Notes: generated by a model from the sequence alone, not told the origin. A DNA stretch of 64,000 bases from Spirochaetaceae bacterium (GCA_017622135.1 JAGARR010000046.1:1-64000); one strand, 5' to 3'; counted from the stretch's first letter, positions 16,563 to 26,069 are shown. Numbers and translations: made by a program.

Positions 16563-17699
16563 TCAAAATTCCAGTGAGATTCCCAGGTGGAAGATGGACA
16601 GAGGATTGTCCCCCACATACCGCCCGCTCTCTATGGTCTGCCAGGCTGCCCCCAAAGAAAAGAATCCTAAGTCAACCTCACCTCCCACCGCAGGATACCC
16701 ACTGGAAAGGCCACCCCAAAACCGAATGAAGTCCGCCATCGCAAGCTCCAGTCCAAAGGCCAAGGACTTGAAGAAGGTCTGGGAGCCAGACAGCAGCTGG
16801 TTCAGAGACTTGGTCTCCGCCGACACCACCACGTCCAGGGGCAGTCGCCCTATCTGCATTGGCAGAAACAGTCCCACTCCAAGGTTGAAGGACAGCTCCC
16901 TGGGCAGCGGCTCTATGGATTGTCCCGGCACAAAGTAATCTCCGAAAAGGTTTTTCAATGTGGCGGCCAATCGCAGCTGACTGCCGTCATACAGCAGGTC
17001 GTGCCCCACCATCAGAATGCCAAGGTCGGCGGGAATGCTCAGGTAGGGCGTGGTGAGTATTCCATCCAGTAAATCATCCACATCAGTCCTGCCCGCCACA
17101 ATGGCATCCACGTCACTGCCGTCAAGCATCTTGTAGAGGGCCACGCTGGGTCTCAGTCCAGCCCCCACAGAAACATCCACCAGCCTTCCCTCCACCACCC
17201 GCAGACTATAGGCCAACGGGATGGACAGATTTCCCATGACATACCCCTCCACCCCCAGAGGAAAGGGCTTCCCCTGCAGGAATGCAGAGGTGGTGAACAA
17301 AAGCCCCATCCCCCAGGAACGCCCCAGGTATCCCATGGACAAATAGGGGGTGGCCCCGATTCCACTGGAGGTAATCAGATCCTTGGCGTTCAGCAGCATC
17401 TGTCCAAGCTGGTTTTCCACATCCCACACATCCTTCAATATGGGAAAAAGATACTGGGGCTTGAAGTAGAGCTGCACCGGAATGCTCAGGATGAATTTGT
17501 CCCGGCGGCGGGGAAGTGACTCCGTAAAAGCAGCAGGATTGTGCAGCAGCATATCAAGTCCCTCTGGCACAGCGGTGATAGCACCACCCATGCCTGTATA
17601 CCGCAGGGAGGATGGCTCCGCAAAGCTCAAGATGGACTCGTTCCCCCACAATGAACTGGAGGCAACAAACAGCATCAGAATCACCACAGAAAATCTCAT
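16563..17699 (-). CDS. Candidate outer-membrane beta-barrel, UPF0164/FadL/PorV-like
   Basis: 378 residues with a cleavable signal peptide ('LFVASSSLWG'). The mature start 'EPSSLRYTGMGGAITAVPEGLDMLLHNPAAF' (split by the usual 'MGGA...NPA' signature) is characteristic of FadL/PorV/UPF0164 barrels, and the rest alternates hydrophobic residues with Gly/aromatic turns, ending in Phe ('HLGISLEF'). It begins one base after the stop of the upstream lipoprotein gene and ends a five-gene minus-strand unit. A role in transport of hydrophobic ligands is by family analogy only. Confidence 0.75.
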   Translation of the reverse strand: MRFSVVILMLFVASSSLWGNESILSFAEPSSLRYTGMGGAITAVPEGLDMLLHNPAAFTESLPRRRDKFILSIPVQLYFKPQYLFPILKDVWDVENQLGQMLLNAKDLITSSGIGATPYLSMGYLGRSWGMGLLFTTSAFLQGKPFPLGVEGYVMGNLSIPLAYSLRVVEGRLVDVSVGAGLRPSVALYKMLDGSDVDAIVAGRTDVDDLLDGILTTPYLSIPADLGILMVGHDLLYDGSQLRLAATLKNLFGDYFVPGQSIEPLPRELSFNLGVGLFLPMQIGRLPLDVVVSAETKSLNQLLSGSQTFFKSLAFGLELAMADFIRFWGGLSSGYPAVGGEVDLGFFSLGAAWQTIESGRYVGDNPLSIFHLGISLEF

Positions 17700-17700
17700 C

Positions 17701-18672
17701 TTACTCTCCCCATGAGCGGATGGTGCGAGCGGTGGTCTGGGACAGCAGGCTGTATCCCGCATTAGCAGCCATGGCCTCAAAGATGTCTGCCACCAGCTCC
17801 AGCTCCAGCTTGTAGGTTTTTATGAGGTTCTCCAGCGGAACTGCCAGTTCCTGGGCTATCTTTTTCAACAGCTCCTCCAGCAATTCCTTGTCCATCGTGC
17901 TGTCATCCACCAGCTGACCGTAGGCATCACTGAGTTTTTCCGCCACCTCCCTGTAGTCCAAATACAGTTTCTCGGCTGCTTTCTGGGTGCCTTGTATCAG
18001 TCCCCCGAGAATGCCTGCCAGCACATAGGTCTGGAGGTCGCCACCGGAATAGACCCCATAGCGGGCGCTGGCCACTGCATCCTGATAATAAATGCTGATT
18101 CGGTAGAGGTTGTAGAAGGCGGTGGCCAGCTCCACCAAGGCACCTTCCACACCACGCCGTAAGAAGGCCCGTATTGCATTGGTGTACACCACGTACAGCT
18201 CATCCATGGTGATGCCGGAAAGGGACAGGGCGGAGAGAGCCGGGTCAGCCAGGTTATAAATCATGTCATACACAATGGAGTCCGTATGGATGAGCAGCTC
18301 CACGGCGGCATTTGCAGAACGCGGCAGGGTGAGAGAAAGCTCCCCCTCCTCCAAACCTGACTTCTCCCTCTGAATCATGGAGTTCAGGGTGGAAAGAATC
18401 CGTTCCCGCTGGGAAAGGGTTAAAGCACGGTAAAATGCCTCGGAGTTTTCGTTCAGCTCCAGGGTATTCAGCAGCTTCTCGTCAGTATACCGGGAGATTT
18501 TTTCGGTGTCGGGAACATCGAGGCCAGTGAAGATGCTCCTGTTGGAGCAGCCTAACAGGCAAGGCAGCGTCAGCAGCAGAAAAATGGCCACGAAGGAAAG
18601 AGGAAGCCACCCCTTCGACAGGTGATACGAAAGGACGGGACGGAATCTAGCGGTGACCCTCCAGCAGTTCAT
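17701..18672 (-). CDS. Alpha-helical lipoprotein
   Basis: 323 residues from ATG 18672, which has GGGGAGG eight bases upstream and overlaps mtaB by 26 bases. A long n-region is followed by a hydrophobic segment and lipobox 'LPCLLGC'. The mature protein is helical, with no recognised domain. It is immediately upstream of the barrel gene, so the pair may form one outer-membrane assembly (inference from coupling). Confidence 0.75.
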   Translation of the reverse strand: MNCWRVTARFRPVLSYHLSKGWLPLSFVAIFLLLTLPCLLGCSNRSIFTGLDVPDTEKISRYTDEKLLNTLELNENSEAFYRALTLSQRERILSTLNSMIQREKSGLEEGELSLTLPRSANAAVELLIHTDSIVYDMIYNLADPALSALSLSGITMDELYVVYTNAIRAFLRRGVEGALVELATAFYNLYRISIYYQDAVASARYGVYSGGDLQTYVLAGILGGLIQGTQKAAEKLYLDYREVAEKLSDAYGQLVDDSTMDKELLEELLKKIAQELAVPLENLIKTYKLELELVADIFEAMAANAGYSLLSQTTARTIRSWGE

Positions 18673-20305
18673 TGTGTACAGCCTCCCCGGAGGCCTCGCA
18701 CTCATCACCGGCACGAATCCGGTCCAGCAGCGGCTCTCCGATTCTCACCTGGATGGAGGCTCCCTGGGGATAGCTTCCCGGCAGCTCCACGTGGATGAAG
18801 TTTTCTGTGACGGCGTGGGTCAGCTGCTTCTGGGAGCCGTCACCGTCCTGACTGGTTCTCCTGTCCTGACGGTTGCGCTCGGTGATGGCAGAAACAATCT
18901 GTCCCTTCCACAATGAAATATAGGTGCATTTCGATTCGATTGCAAATGAGGTGAGCCACTGAACTCGCTTCCCTGCCACAGACTGGGGAATCTGCCCCTT
19001 CATGGTGGCGGCTGGTGTTCCCGGACGTGGAGAGAAGGGAAAGGCATGGATCCAGGCAAAATTGCAGGTTCGGCACAGCTCCTTGGTGAGCCCAAAGTCC
19101 TCCTCCGTCTCACCGGGAAAGCCGGCGATGATGTCGCAGGCGATGAAGGGCCTGTCCTTGGCTTGACGCAACAGCTCCACCGCCCGATACACCTGCTGGG
19201 AACGGTAGGGCCGCCGCATCAGCTGCAGGATCTTATCGCTGCCGGACTGGACGGACAGGTGGAAATAAGGCTGGATGCGGGGGTGGGCGATGACAGCACA
19301 CAGCTGTTGGTCCACACTTTCTGGGTAGAGGCTGGAAATCCTGATGCGGATGCTGCTGGTGTTGTCGAGAATCTGGGCCAGCAAGCCTGCCAGATTCAAG
19401 TGGGAATCCCCCCAGCCACCACGGTACTGGGACAGGTTCACGCCTGTCAGCACCACCTCCTGCTGGCCCGCAGCCTCCAGTTGGCGCACCCGCTCCACCA
19501 CGGCGTCAACCTCCAGGGAGACAGCCCGCCCCCGTGCCAGATGGATCCTGCAGTAGGTACACTGGCAGTTGCAGCCATCCTGAATCTTGATGGAGGAGCG
19601 GGAATGGGCAAAGAAGGTGTCGGTGGAAAGGCGGAACACGGGACTTGGGGTGAAGGTGCTGCCATCCAGTGACCGTACCGCCAAACTTCCCAGCTCCTTT
19701 TTTGCCGAAAGCCTGCCCACATTAATTCCTGTACCAACACGTCCAGCGGCAGTGTGGTCGTGTCCGCCGGCAGAATGGTCGTGGGCTGTACCGCCAGTCC
19801 GACTCTTGATGTTGTCCGGTGCGGGCTTCTGGGCGGAAAGCCGTTCCACCAGCTCCGTCATAAAACTGGTGAGCGCAAGGCCCTCATCTGTCTCCCGCCA
19901 GCCCCACTCCGCCACATAACGGGCCAGCTCCTGGGGAATGTCCGCCAGCAGGTCCTTGCGGGAACCAGGCAGGACGCAGACACGAGGATCCAAGGCACGA
20001 ATGGCCTCCACCTCAAGCTCAGCATAGCAGCCGGTCACCAGCACACAGGAGGAGGGCATCTTCCGCAGCAACAGACGAATGAGACGGCGGGCCTTCTGCT
20101 CCGCCTTTCCGGTGACAGTACAGGTGTTCACTACGGAAAGCACCGTGTTTTCAGGGACTGGAGCGGCCGCAGTGAGGGACTCCATGTCCACCGTAAAGCC
20201 AGAGTCGGCAAAAAAACGGGCGGCTGACTCAGACTCAATCTGATTCAGCCGACATCCAAGGGTTTCAAAATGAACGGTAAATTGTGGCAAGGGGCCGCAC
20301 CTCAC
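18647..20305 (-). CDS. mtaB: tRNA t6A37 methylthiotransferase MtaB family, with insertion
   Basis: Radical SAM methylthiotransferase that converts t6A37 to ms2t6A37. The N-terminal cluster domain has 'LGCRLNQIESES', 'NTCTVTGKAEQKARR' and 'TGCYAELE'; the radical SAM motif is 'CNCQCTYC'; a TRAM-like domain ends the protein. At 552 residues it is about 100 longer than usual: residues about 150-225 form a low-complexity insertion with 'HDHSAGGHDH'. The start may be GTG 20305 (no SD) or TTG 20290, which has AGGTG upstream. Confidence 0.88.
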   Translation of the reverse strand: MRCGPLPQFTVHFETLGCRLNQIESESAARFFADSGFTVDMESLTAAAPVPENTVLSVVNTCTVTGKAEQKARRLIRLLLRKMPSSCVLVTGCYAELEVEAIRALDPRVCVLPGSRKDLLADIPQELARYVAEWGWRETDEGLALTSFMTELVERLSAQKPAPDNIKSRTGGTAHDHSAGGHDHTAAGRVGTGINVGRLSAKKELGSLAVRSLDGSTFTPSPVFRLSTDTFFAHSRSSIKIQDGCNCQCTYCRIHLARGRAVSLEVDAVVERVRQLEAAGQQEVVLTGVNLSQYRGGWGDSHLNLAGLLAQILDNTSSIRIRISSLYPESVDQQLCAVIAHPRIQPYFHLSVQSGSDKILQLMRRPYRSQQVYRAVELLRQAKDRPFIACDIIAGFPGETEEDFGLTKELCRTCNFAWIHAFPFSPRPGTPAATMKGQIPQSVAGKRVQWLTSFAIESKCTYISLWKGQIVSAITERNRQDRRTSQDGDGSQKQLTHAVTENFIHVELPGSYPQGASIQVRIGEPLLDRIRAGDECEASGEAVHNELLEGHR

Positions 20306-20333
20306 GGTTGATGAAAACTAAATTGCTGTCCCA

Positions 20334-20978
20334 TTACAGGCGAGCCTGGGCCCTGTCACGGCCACGGGCAGCATCAGTCTGGCCAGCATTCAATGACAGG
20401 GACTTCTCGTAGGCGGCCACAGCGGAGCGATAGCTTCCAGCCATCTCACGGGCATAGCCCAGACGCATCCACCAGTAGTCCAGCAGAGGCTCCAGCCGCA
20501 CTGCCATAGTGAGGGAAATGTCGGCATGCTGGTACCTTCCCTGGCGGATGTAAATCTCACCCATAAAGTAATAGGCTGAGCCAACACGGCCGCCCGTATT
20601 GGGGACGTAAGAAATATACTGTTCGAAAAGCTCCAGAGCCTCGCGGTTCTTGCCCAGGTAGAACTTGGCCTCCCCCAGAATCTCCACCAAGCGGTGGTCG
20701 TAGGCATTCACCCGCAGGCCCGCATTGGCCCACTGCTCCGCCTCGGCATACTGACGGTTCTTCACCAGGCTCCAGCACATCACCACATAGGAGTCCAGGT
20801 TGTTGGGGTTGGCCACCAGTTCCTGCTGGCACACCGCAATGGCCTGGGCATACTGGCCGTTGTAATACAACTGGAGGGCATCCTGCTTCTGCTGGCCAAA
20901 GGAAAGTCCTGCAAGGAGCAGGGTGGTAAGAGCTGTTAGAATAAATTTATGGGTGGAAAATGCAACATTCGCTTTCAT
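20334..20978 (-). CDS. Secreted TPR protein
   Basis: 214 residues. A signal peptide ('ALTTLLLAGLSFGQ') is followed by about four TPR units from residue 33 ('ALQLYYNGQYAQAIAVCQQEL') to the end. Export to the periplasm is predicted. SD AAGGAAG precedes ATG 20978. It sits between bactofilin and mtaB in the same unit; an envelope scaffolding role is plausible. Confidence 0.85.
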   Translation of the reverse strand: MKANVAFSTHKFILTALTTLLLAGLSFGQQKQDALQLYYNGQYAQAIAVCQQELVANPNNLDSYVVMCWSLVKNRQYAEAEQWANAGLRVNAYDHRLVEILGEAKFYLGKNREALELFEQYISYVPNTGGRVGSAYYFMGEIYIRQGRYQHADISLTMAVRLEPLLDYWWMRLGYAREMAGSYRSAVAAYEKSLSLNAGQTDAARGRDRAQARL

Positions 20979-20987
20979 CTTTCTTCC

Positions 20988-21347
20988 TTATCTTGTCATA
21001 GTGCATTTGCCGCTGAAACTGCATCCAGGCTCCAGAGCCACCTCGGCAGAGGAAATGTCGCCAGTGACAGAACCTGAGGAGGCCACGAAAACAATGCGCT
21101 TTGCATCGATGTTTCCCTGGACCTTGCCGCGAACCAGCACCCGGTCGGCCACAATGTCCGCCTCCACAACGGCGTTGGTGTCCACCACCAGATCACTGGT
21201 GGCATCGATATTGCCCTTCATCTTGCCCTTGATCATGAAGGGCTCGGCAAATTTAATCTGTCCGGTAAAGGAGATGTCAGAGGCCAGGACCGTGTCGAAG
21301 TCCTCCTCCTCCAAGTCAAGAATTGAAATGTCTTTTGTCTCGAACAT
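20988..21347 (-). CDS. Bactofilin
   Basis: 119 residues with the bactofilin core of short repeating beta strands: 'ISFTGQIKF', 'IKGKMKGNIDATSDLVV', 'VRGKVQGNIDAKRIV', 'GSVTGDIS'. Bactofilins polymerise without nucleotide into cytoskeletal filaments; in spirochaetes they affect cell shape and wall. ATG 21347 is assumed; an in-frame TTG at 21383 is an alternative, as the SD near the ATG is too close. First gene of the minus-strand unit running to 16563. Confidence 0.9.
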   Translation of the reverse strand: MFETKDISILDLEEEDFDTVLASDISFTGQIKFAEPFMIKGKMKGNIDATSDLVVDTNAVVEADIVADRVLVRGKVQGNIDAKRIVFVASSGSVTGDISSAEVALEPGCSFSGKCTMTR

Positions 21348-21423
21348 AGCCTCAACTCTAATGGGAAAGGGCCTTTCCGTCAAGACGGAAATTTGACATC
21401 AGCATGGAAAGTGAAAATAACCC

Positions 21424-21452
21424 TTGCCTAAATCGGAAGATACGTCTATGCT
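21424..21452 (+). promoter_or_regulatory. Promoter for pta
   Basis: TTGCCT (21424-21429), 17 bases, TATGCT (21447-21452), about 40 bases before the pta start. Confidence 0.5.
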
Positions 21453-21492
21453 ATAAAATACCATTCTATATACATTATTGAGAGGATTGAAT

Positions 21493-22497
21493 ATGAACTT
21501 TGTTGAGGAAATGAAGAAGAAGGCCTGTGAGTACCAGAACAGCCTTGTACTTCCAGAGGGTGCCGAGGAACGCACCGTCATCGCCGCCGCCGCAATTGTG
21601 GCCGAAAAGCTGGCCAAGGAGGTTATCCTTTTGGGCAAGGAGGAGGACATCAGGAAGACTGCCGAAAGCAAGGGCGTGAAGCTCGACGGAATCACCCTGA
21701 TGGATCCTGCAACCTCCCCCTGGAACCAGGAGTTTGCCAAGGAGTACTACGAGCTGCGCAAGAGCAAGGGAATGACCCCTGAGCAGGCAGCCGAGGACAT
21801 CAAGCACTTCCTGCGTTTCGGTGCCATGATGGTACGCCTGGGCAAGGCCGATGCCATGATTGCCGGCGCACTGTCCTCCACTGCCGATGTGCTGCGGGCT
21901 GGACTTACCATCATCGGAACTGCCCCCGGCATGACCACCGCCTCCTCCTGTTTCGTGATGGACACCCACAATCCCAAGTGGGGCTCCAAGGGTCTGATGA
22001 TCTTCTCCGACTGCGCCGTCATCCCCCTGCCCTCTGCCACCCAGCTGGCAGACATCGCCGTCTCCGCAGCAGATTCCTGCCGCCAGATGATTGGTGCCGA
22101 GCCAGTGGTGGCCATGATGTCATTTTCCACCAAGGGCTCAGGCGGCAAGGACGAGAACGTGCTGCGGGTGCAGGAGGCTGTCAAGCTGGCCAAGGAAAAG
22201 GCCCCCGACCTGCTGCTGGACGGTGAGCTCCAGGCCGATGCCGCCCTGATTCCTGACGTGACCGAGAAGAAGGCCCCCGGCAGCCCCATCACCGGCAAGG
22301 TGAACACCCTGATCTTCCCCGACCTGGGAGCAGGAAACATCGGGTACAAGCTGGTGCAGCGGCTGGCCGGTGCCGATGCCTACGGCCCCTTCCTGCAGGG
22401 ATTCGCCAAGCCCATCAGCGACCTTTCCCGTGGCTGCTCCGCCGATGACATCGTCGCCACCGCCGCCGTCACCCTGGTGCAGGCCGGCAAGAAATAA
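21493..22497 (+). CDS. pta: Phosphate acetyltransferase
   Basis: 334 residues of the short (single-domain) PTA type, interconverting acetyl-CoA and acetyl phosphate in acetate fermentation. Family blocks: 'LVLPEGAEERT', 'GALSSTADVLRAGL', 'DCAVIPLPSATQLADIA', 'MMSFSTKGSG', 'LDGELQADAAL', 'LIFPDLGAGNIGYKLVQRL'. ATG 21493 has AGAGG seven bases upstream. The gene is a single unit with its own promoter and terminator; ackA is not in the window. Confidence 0.95.
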   Translation: MNFVEEMKKKACEYQNSLVLPEGAEERTVIAAAAIVAEKLAKEVILLGKEEDIRKTAESKGVKLDGITLMDPATSPWNQEFAKEYYELRKSKGMTPEQAAEDIKHFLRFGAMMVRLGKADAMIAGALSSTADVLRAGLTIIGTAPGMTTASSCFVMDTHNPKWGSKGLMIFSDCAVIPLPSATQLADIAVSAADSCRQMIGAEPVVAMMSFSTKGSGGKDENVLRVQEAVKLAKEKAPDLLLDGELQADAALIPDVTEKKAPGSPITGKVNTLIFPDLGAGNIGYKLVQRLAGADAYGPFLQGFAKPISDLSRGCSADDIVATAAVTLVQAGKK

Positions 22498-22538
22498 GGC
22501 TTCCGCCAGCTGAGATTGCCAGTACGAAGGAATATGAC

Positions 22539-22574
22539 AAACGCCACCCAGGTTTTCCTCGGTGGCGTTTTTTT
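22539..22574 (+). terminator. Terminator of pta
   Basis: ACGCCACC (22541-22548) pairs with GGTGGCGT (22561-22568), followed by T6. Confidence 0.85.
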
Positions 22575-22664
22575 GTGGAGTCTGGAACATGAAAAGAAAA
22601 TGAGCCCCCCATTTCCTCTAAAATTCCTTTGATTCTGCGGACAAGGACAGCACATCGCCCCATC

Positions 22665-23890
22665 CTACTGGAAGAATTCCACTGCCGGAACAACATCCAC
22701 ACTCATCCCTTCATACGAAATCCTGTCCCTTTGGTTGAATGTCACGATGAGGGGATGCAGCTGGGGAAATTTCCTACAGGTTTCCACCAGCCCCCTCACC
22801 TCCCGTTCCCTGTTCTCACTGGTCAGCTCAAAGCACACCTGCAGGGCATTTTCGGGAACCGTGGATTCCCCCACAGAAAGTCGCACTCAAAGGCGGCCTC
22901 TGAATAATACCAGATGTTCCTTGTTTTCCGCCTCAACTCCAGAAAAACGACATTCTCAAAGAGTCTGCCCAAATCCTTGGAGGCAGAAAGGCCCACGCTT
23001 CGGGTCATCCCCGTATCGATGCTGTAACCCTTCTTCGGATTTACAGACTGAGCCTTTGCAGAATGATTGAATTTGGGAACAAGGAAGAAAAGATAGCTCT
23101 GCTCCAGAAATGAAAGATATTCAAGTATGGTGGCGGCGGTTTTCAGTCCCAGCTGGGAGAAAAGCCTGGAACCGGTCACCAGGTTTCCGCAGTTGGAGGC
23201 CAAATACACGGCCAAAGTCTTTATGGAGCGAACGTCCTTTATTCCATGGCGAACCACAATATCCTGCATGAGGATGGCCTCAAAGAGACACTTCAGGATT
23301 CCTGTCCTTTCGTAGAGCAGATACTCTGGAAATCCCCCTTTTGAAGGTAGACCAGAAAGGACTCCGATGATTTCCCACAATCCTTCAGACAGCAGAATTC
23401 CTCAAAGTTGAAGGGAAACAGCTCATAGTCCAGATGGCGGCCAGTGAGCCGTGTTCCCAGCTCGCAGCTCAAAAGCGAGGCGTTGGAGCCTGTTATTGTG
23501 ACAAGATTCCCCCTCTCCAACTGGGCATTCACAAAGACTTCCCATCCCTCCACCACTTGGATCTCATCAAAATAAAGTTTCTTTTCACCGCTCCGCTCTT
23601 TCTGGAATTCACTGATGGCTTCCTCCAGAATGGTGAAGTCTGCCGGGGAAAAATCGTACAGGGCAGGCTCCTCAAAGTTCAGATAAAACCCATTCTCATG
23701 GGGCGAGAACAAGTCCTTGCTGACGAGGGTACTCTTACCGCAGGACGGATGCCTGTAATTATCCGGGCAAACTGGGGCAGTACAGGCTCCACCTGCACCG
23801 AGGAACGGAAAATGCTTGTTTTGCAATGCACTCAGTGATTTCCTTCCGTTGTCTTTCGGAAGTTTCCAGAATCAAGCCTTTGCTTGTCAT
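22665..23890 (-). pseudogene. AAA/DUF4143-type ATPase, frameshifted pseudogene
   Basis: Collinear pieces of a roughly 400-residue ATP-binding protein lie in shifting frames. From 23890: 'MTSKGLILETSERQRKE...FSVPR'; a short second frame gives 'ARIITGIRP'; a third gives Walker A 'CGKSTLVSKD', 'LYFDEIQ' (Walker B) and 'TGSNASLLS'; a fourth gives 'GGFPEYLL' through 'WYYSEAAFECDFL'; the last gives 'NALQVCFELTS' to the end. Breaks are near 23805, 23750, 23338 and 22872, the last two at G5 runs. No in-frame nonsense codons occur inside the pieces. Such ATPases are mobile accessory genes of unclear function. Confidence 0.82.
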
Positions 23891-23912
23891 ATAAATATAA
23901 TAATTTACTACC

Positions 23913-23955
23913 ACTGAATACAAGTATTGAATAATATTAAACACTTGTATTCAGT
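23913..23955. repeat. 13-bp inverted repeat upstream of the ATPase pseudogene
   Basis: ACTGAATACAAGT (23913-23925) is perfectly inverted at 23943-23955, with a 17-base A/T spacer. A further copy of the first nine bases occurs at 23982-23990. The position fits an operator of the ATPase gene, or a structure in its 5' region. Confidence 0.65.
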
Positions 23956-24007
23956 ATGAATAAAAAGATTCATTCAATCATACTGAATACTTTCTGTCAA
24001 AAAACAC

Positions 24008-24664
24008 CTACTCCAGCTCAGCCATAATCGCAAGTCCCGCAGAGCAGCCGATTCTACTGGCTCCAGCCTCCACCATGGCCAGCACATCCCTGGAGGTTCG
24101 GATTCCCCCTGCCGCCTTCACGCCGATGTCCGGCCCCACGGTCTTTCGCATCAGGGAGACTGCCTCCACCGTGGCACCGCCGTCACCAAAGCCCGTGGAG
24201 GTCTTCACGAAGTGGGCTCCGGCCCTCACCGCAGCCTGGCAGCAGGCCACAATCTCTGCGTCAGTCAGATAGCACACCTCAAGGATGACCTTCACCAGGG
24301 CATCCTTGCTGGCCTGAACCACGGCGGTAATGTCAGCCTCCACATCATCAAAGCGGCCCTCCTTGGCGGCCCCGATGTCAATCACCATGTCCACCTCGGT
24401 AGCACCCTGGGCTACCGTCCAGGCAGCCTCCGCCGCCTTAATCGGGGAGCTAGTGGCCCCCAGGGGAAAGCCCACCACCGTACAAACCGCCACCTCAGAA
24501 CCGGCCAAAAGTCGGGCCGCCAGCGGCACATGGACCGGGTTCACGCAGACTGAGGCAAAGCCATGGCTCTTGGCCTCGGCACAAAGCCTCTCTATGTCCT
24601 CCCGACGGGCCACCGCCTTCAGAATCGTGTGGTCGATGAGGGCCGCCACTGCTGTCTTTTCCAT
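24008..24664 (-). CDS. deoC: Deoxyribose-phosphate aldolase
   Basis: 218 residues, class I aldolase cleaving 2-deoxyribose 5-phosphate to glyceraldehyde 3-phosphate and acetaldehyde in deoxynucleoside catabolism. Signatures: 'IDHTILK', 'VNPVHV', '[10 protein letters not shown]', '[10 protein letters not shown]', Schiff-base Lys in 'FVKTSTGFG', second Lys in 'GVKAAGGIR'. SD AGGAG nine bases upstream. No other deo gene is adjacent. Confidence 0.95.
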   Translation of the reverse strand: MEKTAVAALIDHTILKAVARREDIERLCAEAKSHGFASVCVNPVHVPLAARLLAGSEVAVCTVVGFPLGATSSPIKAAEAAWTVAQGATEVDMVIDIGAAKEGRFDDVEADITAVVQASKDALVKVILEVCYLTDAEIVACCQAAVRAGAHFVKTSTGFGDGGATVEAVSLMRKTVGPDIGVKAAGGIRTSRDVLAMVEAGASRIGCSAGLAIMAELE

Positions 24665-24753
24665 ACTACATCTCCTTGCTGAATTTGAAGCTGTGGCCAG
24701 TCAAAAGAAACCGGCTATAGCCAAATTCACGAAAAATCACTATATTATACACC

Positions 24754-25722
24754 ATGAAAGGAATTAAATCATCATGCAATCCCAAGGGAAGAGCCCGCAA
24801 GGGAATTTCCATCTCCAGATCCGCCACCCTGCTGGCCCTCCTGATGCTGACCTGCATTGTTTTCGGAGGCTGTACCAAAAAGGCTGACACCACAGAGACC
24901 AGTGTCCCCCCAGCTGAATCCGACCAGCCGCTCACCATTACCGCCAGCTTCTATCCATTGTATGTCATGCTCCTCAACATTACGGAAAACGTGCCTGGTC
25001 TAAGCCTGAACCTAATGGCTCCTGCGGACACCGGCTGCCTCCACCACTACCACCTGTCACCGGCAGACATGAAGCTGCTGCAGGACACGGACATCATGGT
25101 GGTGAACGGCGCCCACATGGAGGAATTCATGGACAAGATCCTGGAGACCATGGACCAAGAAGCCATCGTCACCGCCACAGGGGACTGGCCATTGGTGGAT
25201 GACAATCCCCACGTCTGGGTCTCCCCTGCCGGAGCCATCCATCAGGTCCAGCAGATTGCCGACGGTCTGGCACGGCTTGACCCCGCCAACAGCCAGCGCT
25301 ACCAGCAGAACGCCGCCGCCTACACCGCCAAGCTCCAGACCCTGCTGGACAAGATGCACCACCAGCTTGATCCCCTCGCCGGTGCCTCCATGATCACCTT
25401 CCACGAGGCATTCCCCTACTTCGCCGCCGAGTTCAACCTGGACCTGGCGGGCAGCATCCAGCGGGAGCCCGACAGCGAGCCCACCGCCAAGGAGCTGGTG
25501 GAGACCATCGCCCTCATCCGCCAGGTCCAGTCCCAGCAGGGACAGGTAGCCCTCTTCGCCGAGGTAGACTTTGCCTCCGCCGCCGCGGAGGTCATCGCCG
25601 CAGAGACGGGACTCACGGTCCACCAGCTGGACCCTGCCGTCACGGGCATCATCAACAAGGATGCCTATCTTAATGCTATGGAAAGAAATGCCGTCATCCT
25701 CCAACAGGCCCTTGCCCAGTGA
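24754..25722 (+). CDS. Zn/Mn ABC transporter substrate-binding lipoprotein (ZnuA/cluster A-I)
   Basis: 322 residues. Lipobox 'IVFGGC' near residue 40 after an unusually long basic n-region. The metal-binding family is shown by 'ASFYPLYVM', 'CLHHYHLSPADM', 'NPHVWVSP', 'TFHEAFPYF' and the final acidic ligand region 'FAEVDFAS'. Three His and one acidic residue would bind Zn or Mn. No ATPase or permease gene is next to it, so it works with an unlinked transporter or acts as a stand-alone metal binder. TATTAT at 24743-24748 is five bases before the ATG and there is no SD, so the mRNA may be leaderless. Confidence 0.88.
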   Translation: MKGIKSSCNPKGRARKGISISRSATLLALLMLTCIVFGGCTKKADTTETSVPPAESDQPLTITASFYPLYVMLLNITENVPGLSLNLMAPADTGCLHHYHLSPADMKLLQDTDIMVVNGAHMEEFMDKILETMDQEAIVTATGDWPLVDDNPHVWVSPAGAIHQVQQIADGLARLDPANSQRYQQNAAAYTAKLQTLLDKMHHQLDPLAGASMITFHEAFPYFAAEFNLDLAGSIQREPDSEPTAKELVETIALIRQVQSQQGQVALFAEVDFASAAAEVIAAETGLTVHQLDPAVTGIINKDAYLNAMERNAVILQQALAQ

Positions 25723-25763
25723 CAGCCAACAGGAGCAAGACTCATTTTAAGTGCATTTAAATC

Positions 25764-25792
25764 TTGTCCTTTGTTGTTTTTTGTGGTATAGT
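25764..25792 (+). promoter_or_regulatory. Promoter of the ferredoxin gene
   Basis: TTGTCC (25764-25769), 17 bases, TATAGT (25787-25792) with an extended TG-N just before the -10. Confidence 0.65.
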
Positions 25793-25822
25793 AAAGGTAT
25801 ACTACATAACAAGAGGTGTAAT

Positions 25823-25996
25823 ATGGCATACAAGATTGATGCTAGTGGATGTGTAAACTGTGGAGCTTGCGAGCCCGAGTGTCCTGTAAGTGCAATCAGC
25901 GAGGGTGATGGAGTTCGCGTTATTGACGCTGGAACTTGCATCGACTGCGGTGCTTGTGCAGGTGTTTGTCCCACAGATGTAATCAGCCAGGAATAA
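25823..25996 (+). CDS. 2[4Fe-4S] ferredoxin
   Basis: 57-residue clostridial-type ferredoxin with two cluster motifs, 'CVNCGACEPECP' and 'CIDCGACAGVCP'. It carries low-potential electrons, for example for pyruvate:ferredoxin oxidoreductase in an anaerobe. ATG 25823 has AGAGG upstream; the open frame upstream of it is not coding. It has its own strong promoter and terminator, consistent with high expression. Confidence 0.95.
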   Translation: MAYKIDASGCVNCGACEPECPVSAISEGDGVRVIDAGTCIDCGACAGVCPTDVISQE

Positions 25997-26014
25997 GTTC
26001 TGACTGTGTTCAAG

Positions 26015-26054
26015 AACAGGTTCAGCGGGTGGTTGCCTACTGAGCCTGTTTTTT
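26015..26054 (+). terminator. Terminator of the ferredoxin gene
   Basis: AACAGGTTCAG (26015-26025) pairs with CTGAGCCTGTT (26040-26050, one T-G pair), then T6. Confidence 0.8.
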
Positions 26055-26069
26055 CTTAAAACGTAAGAG

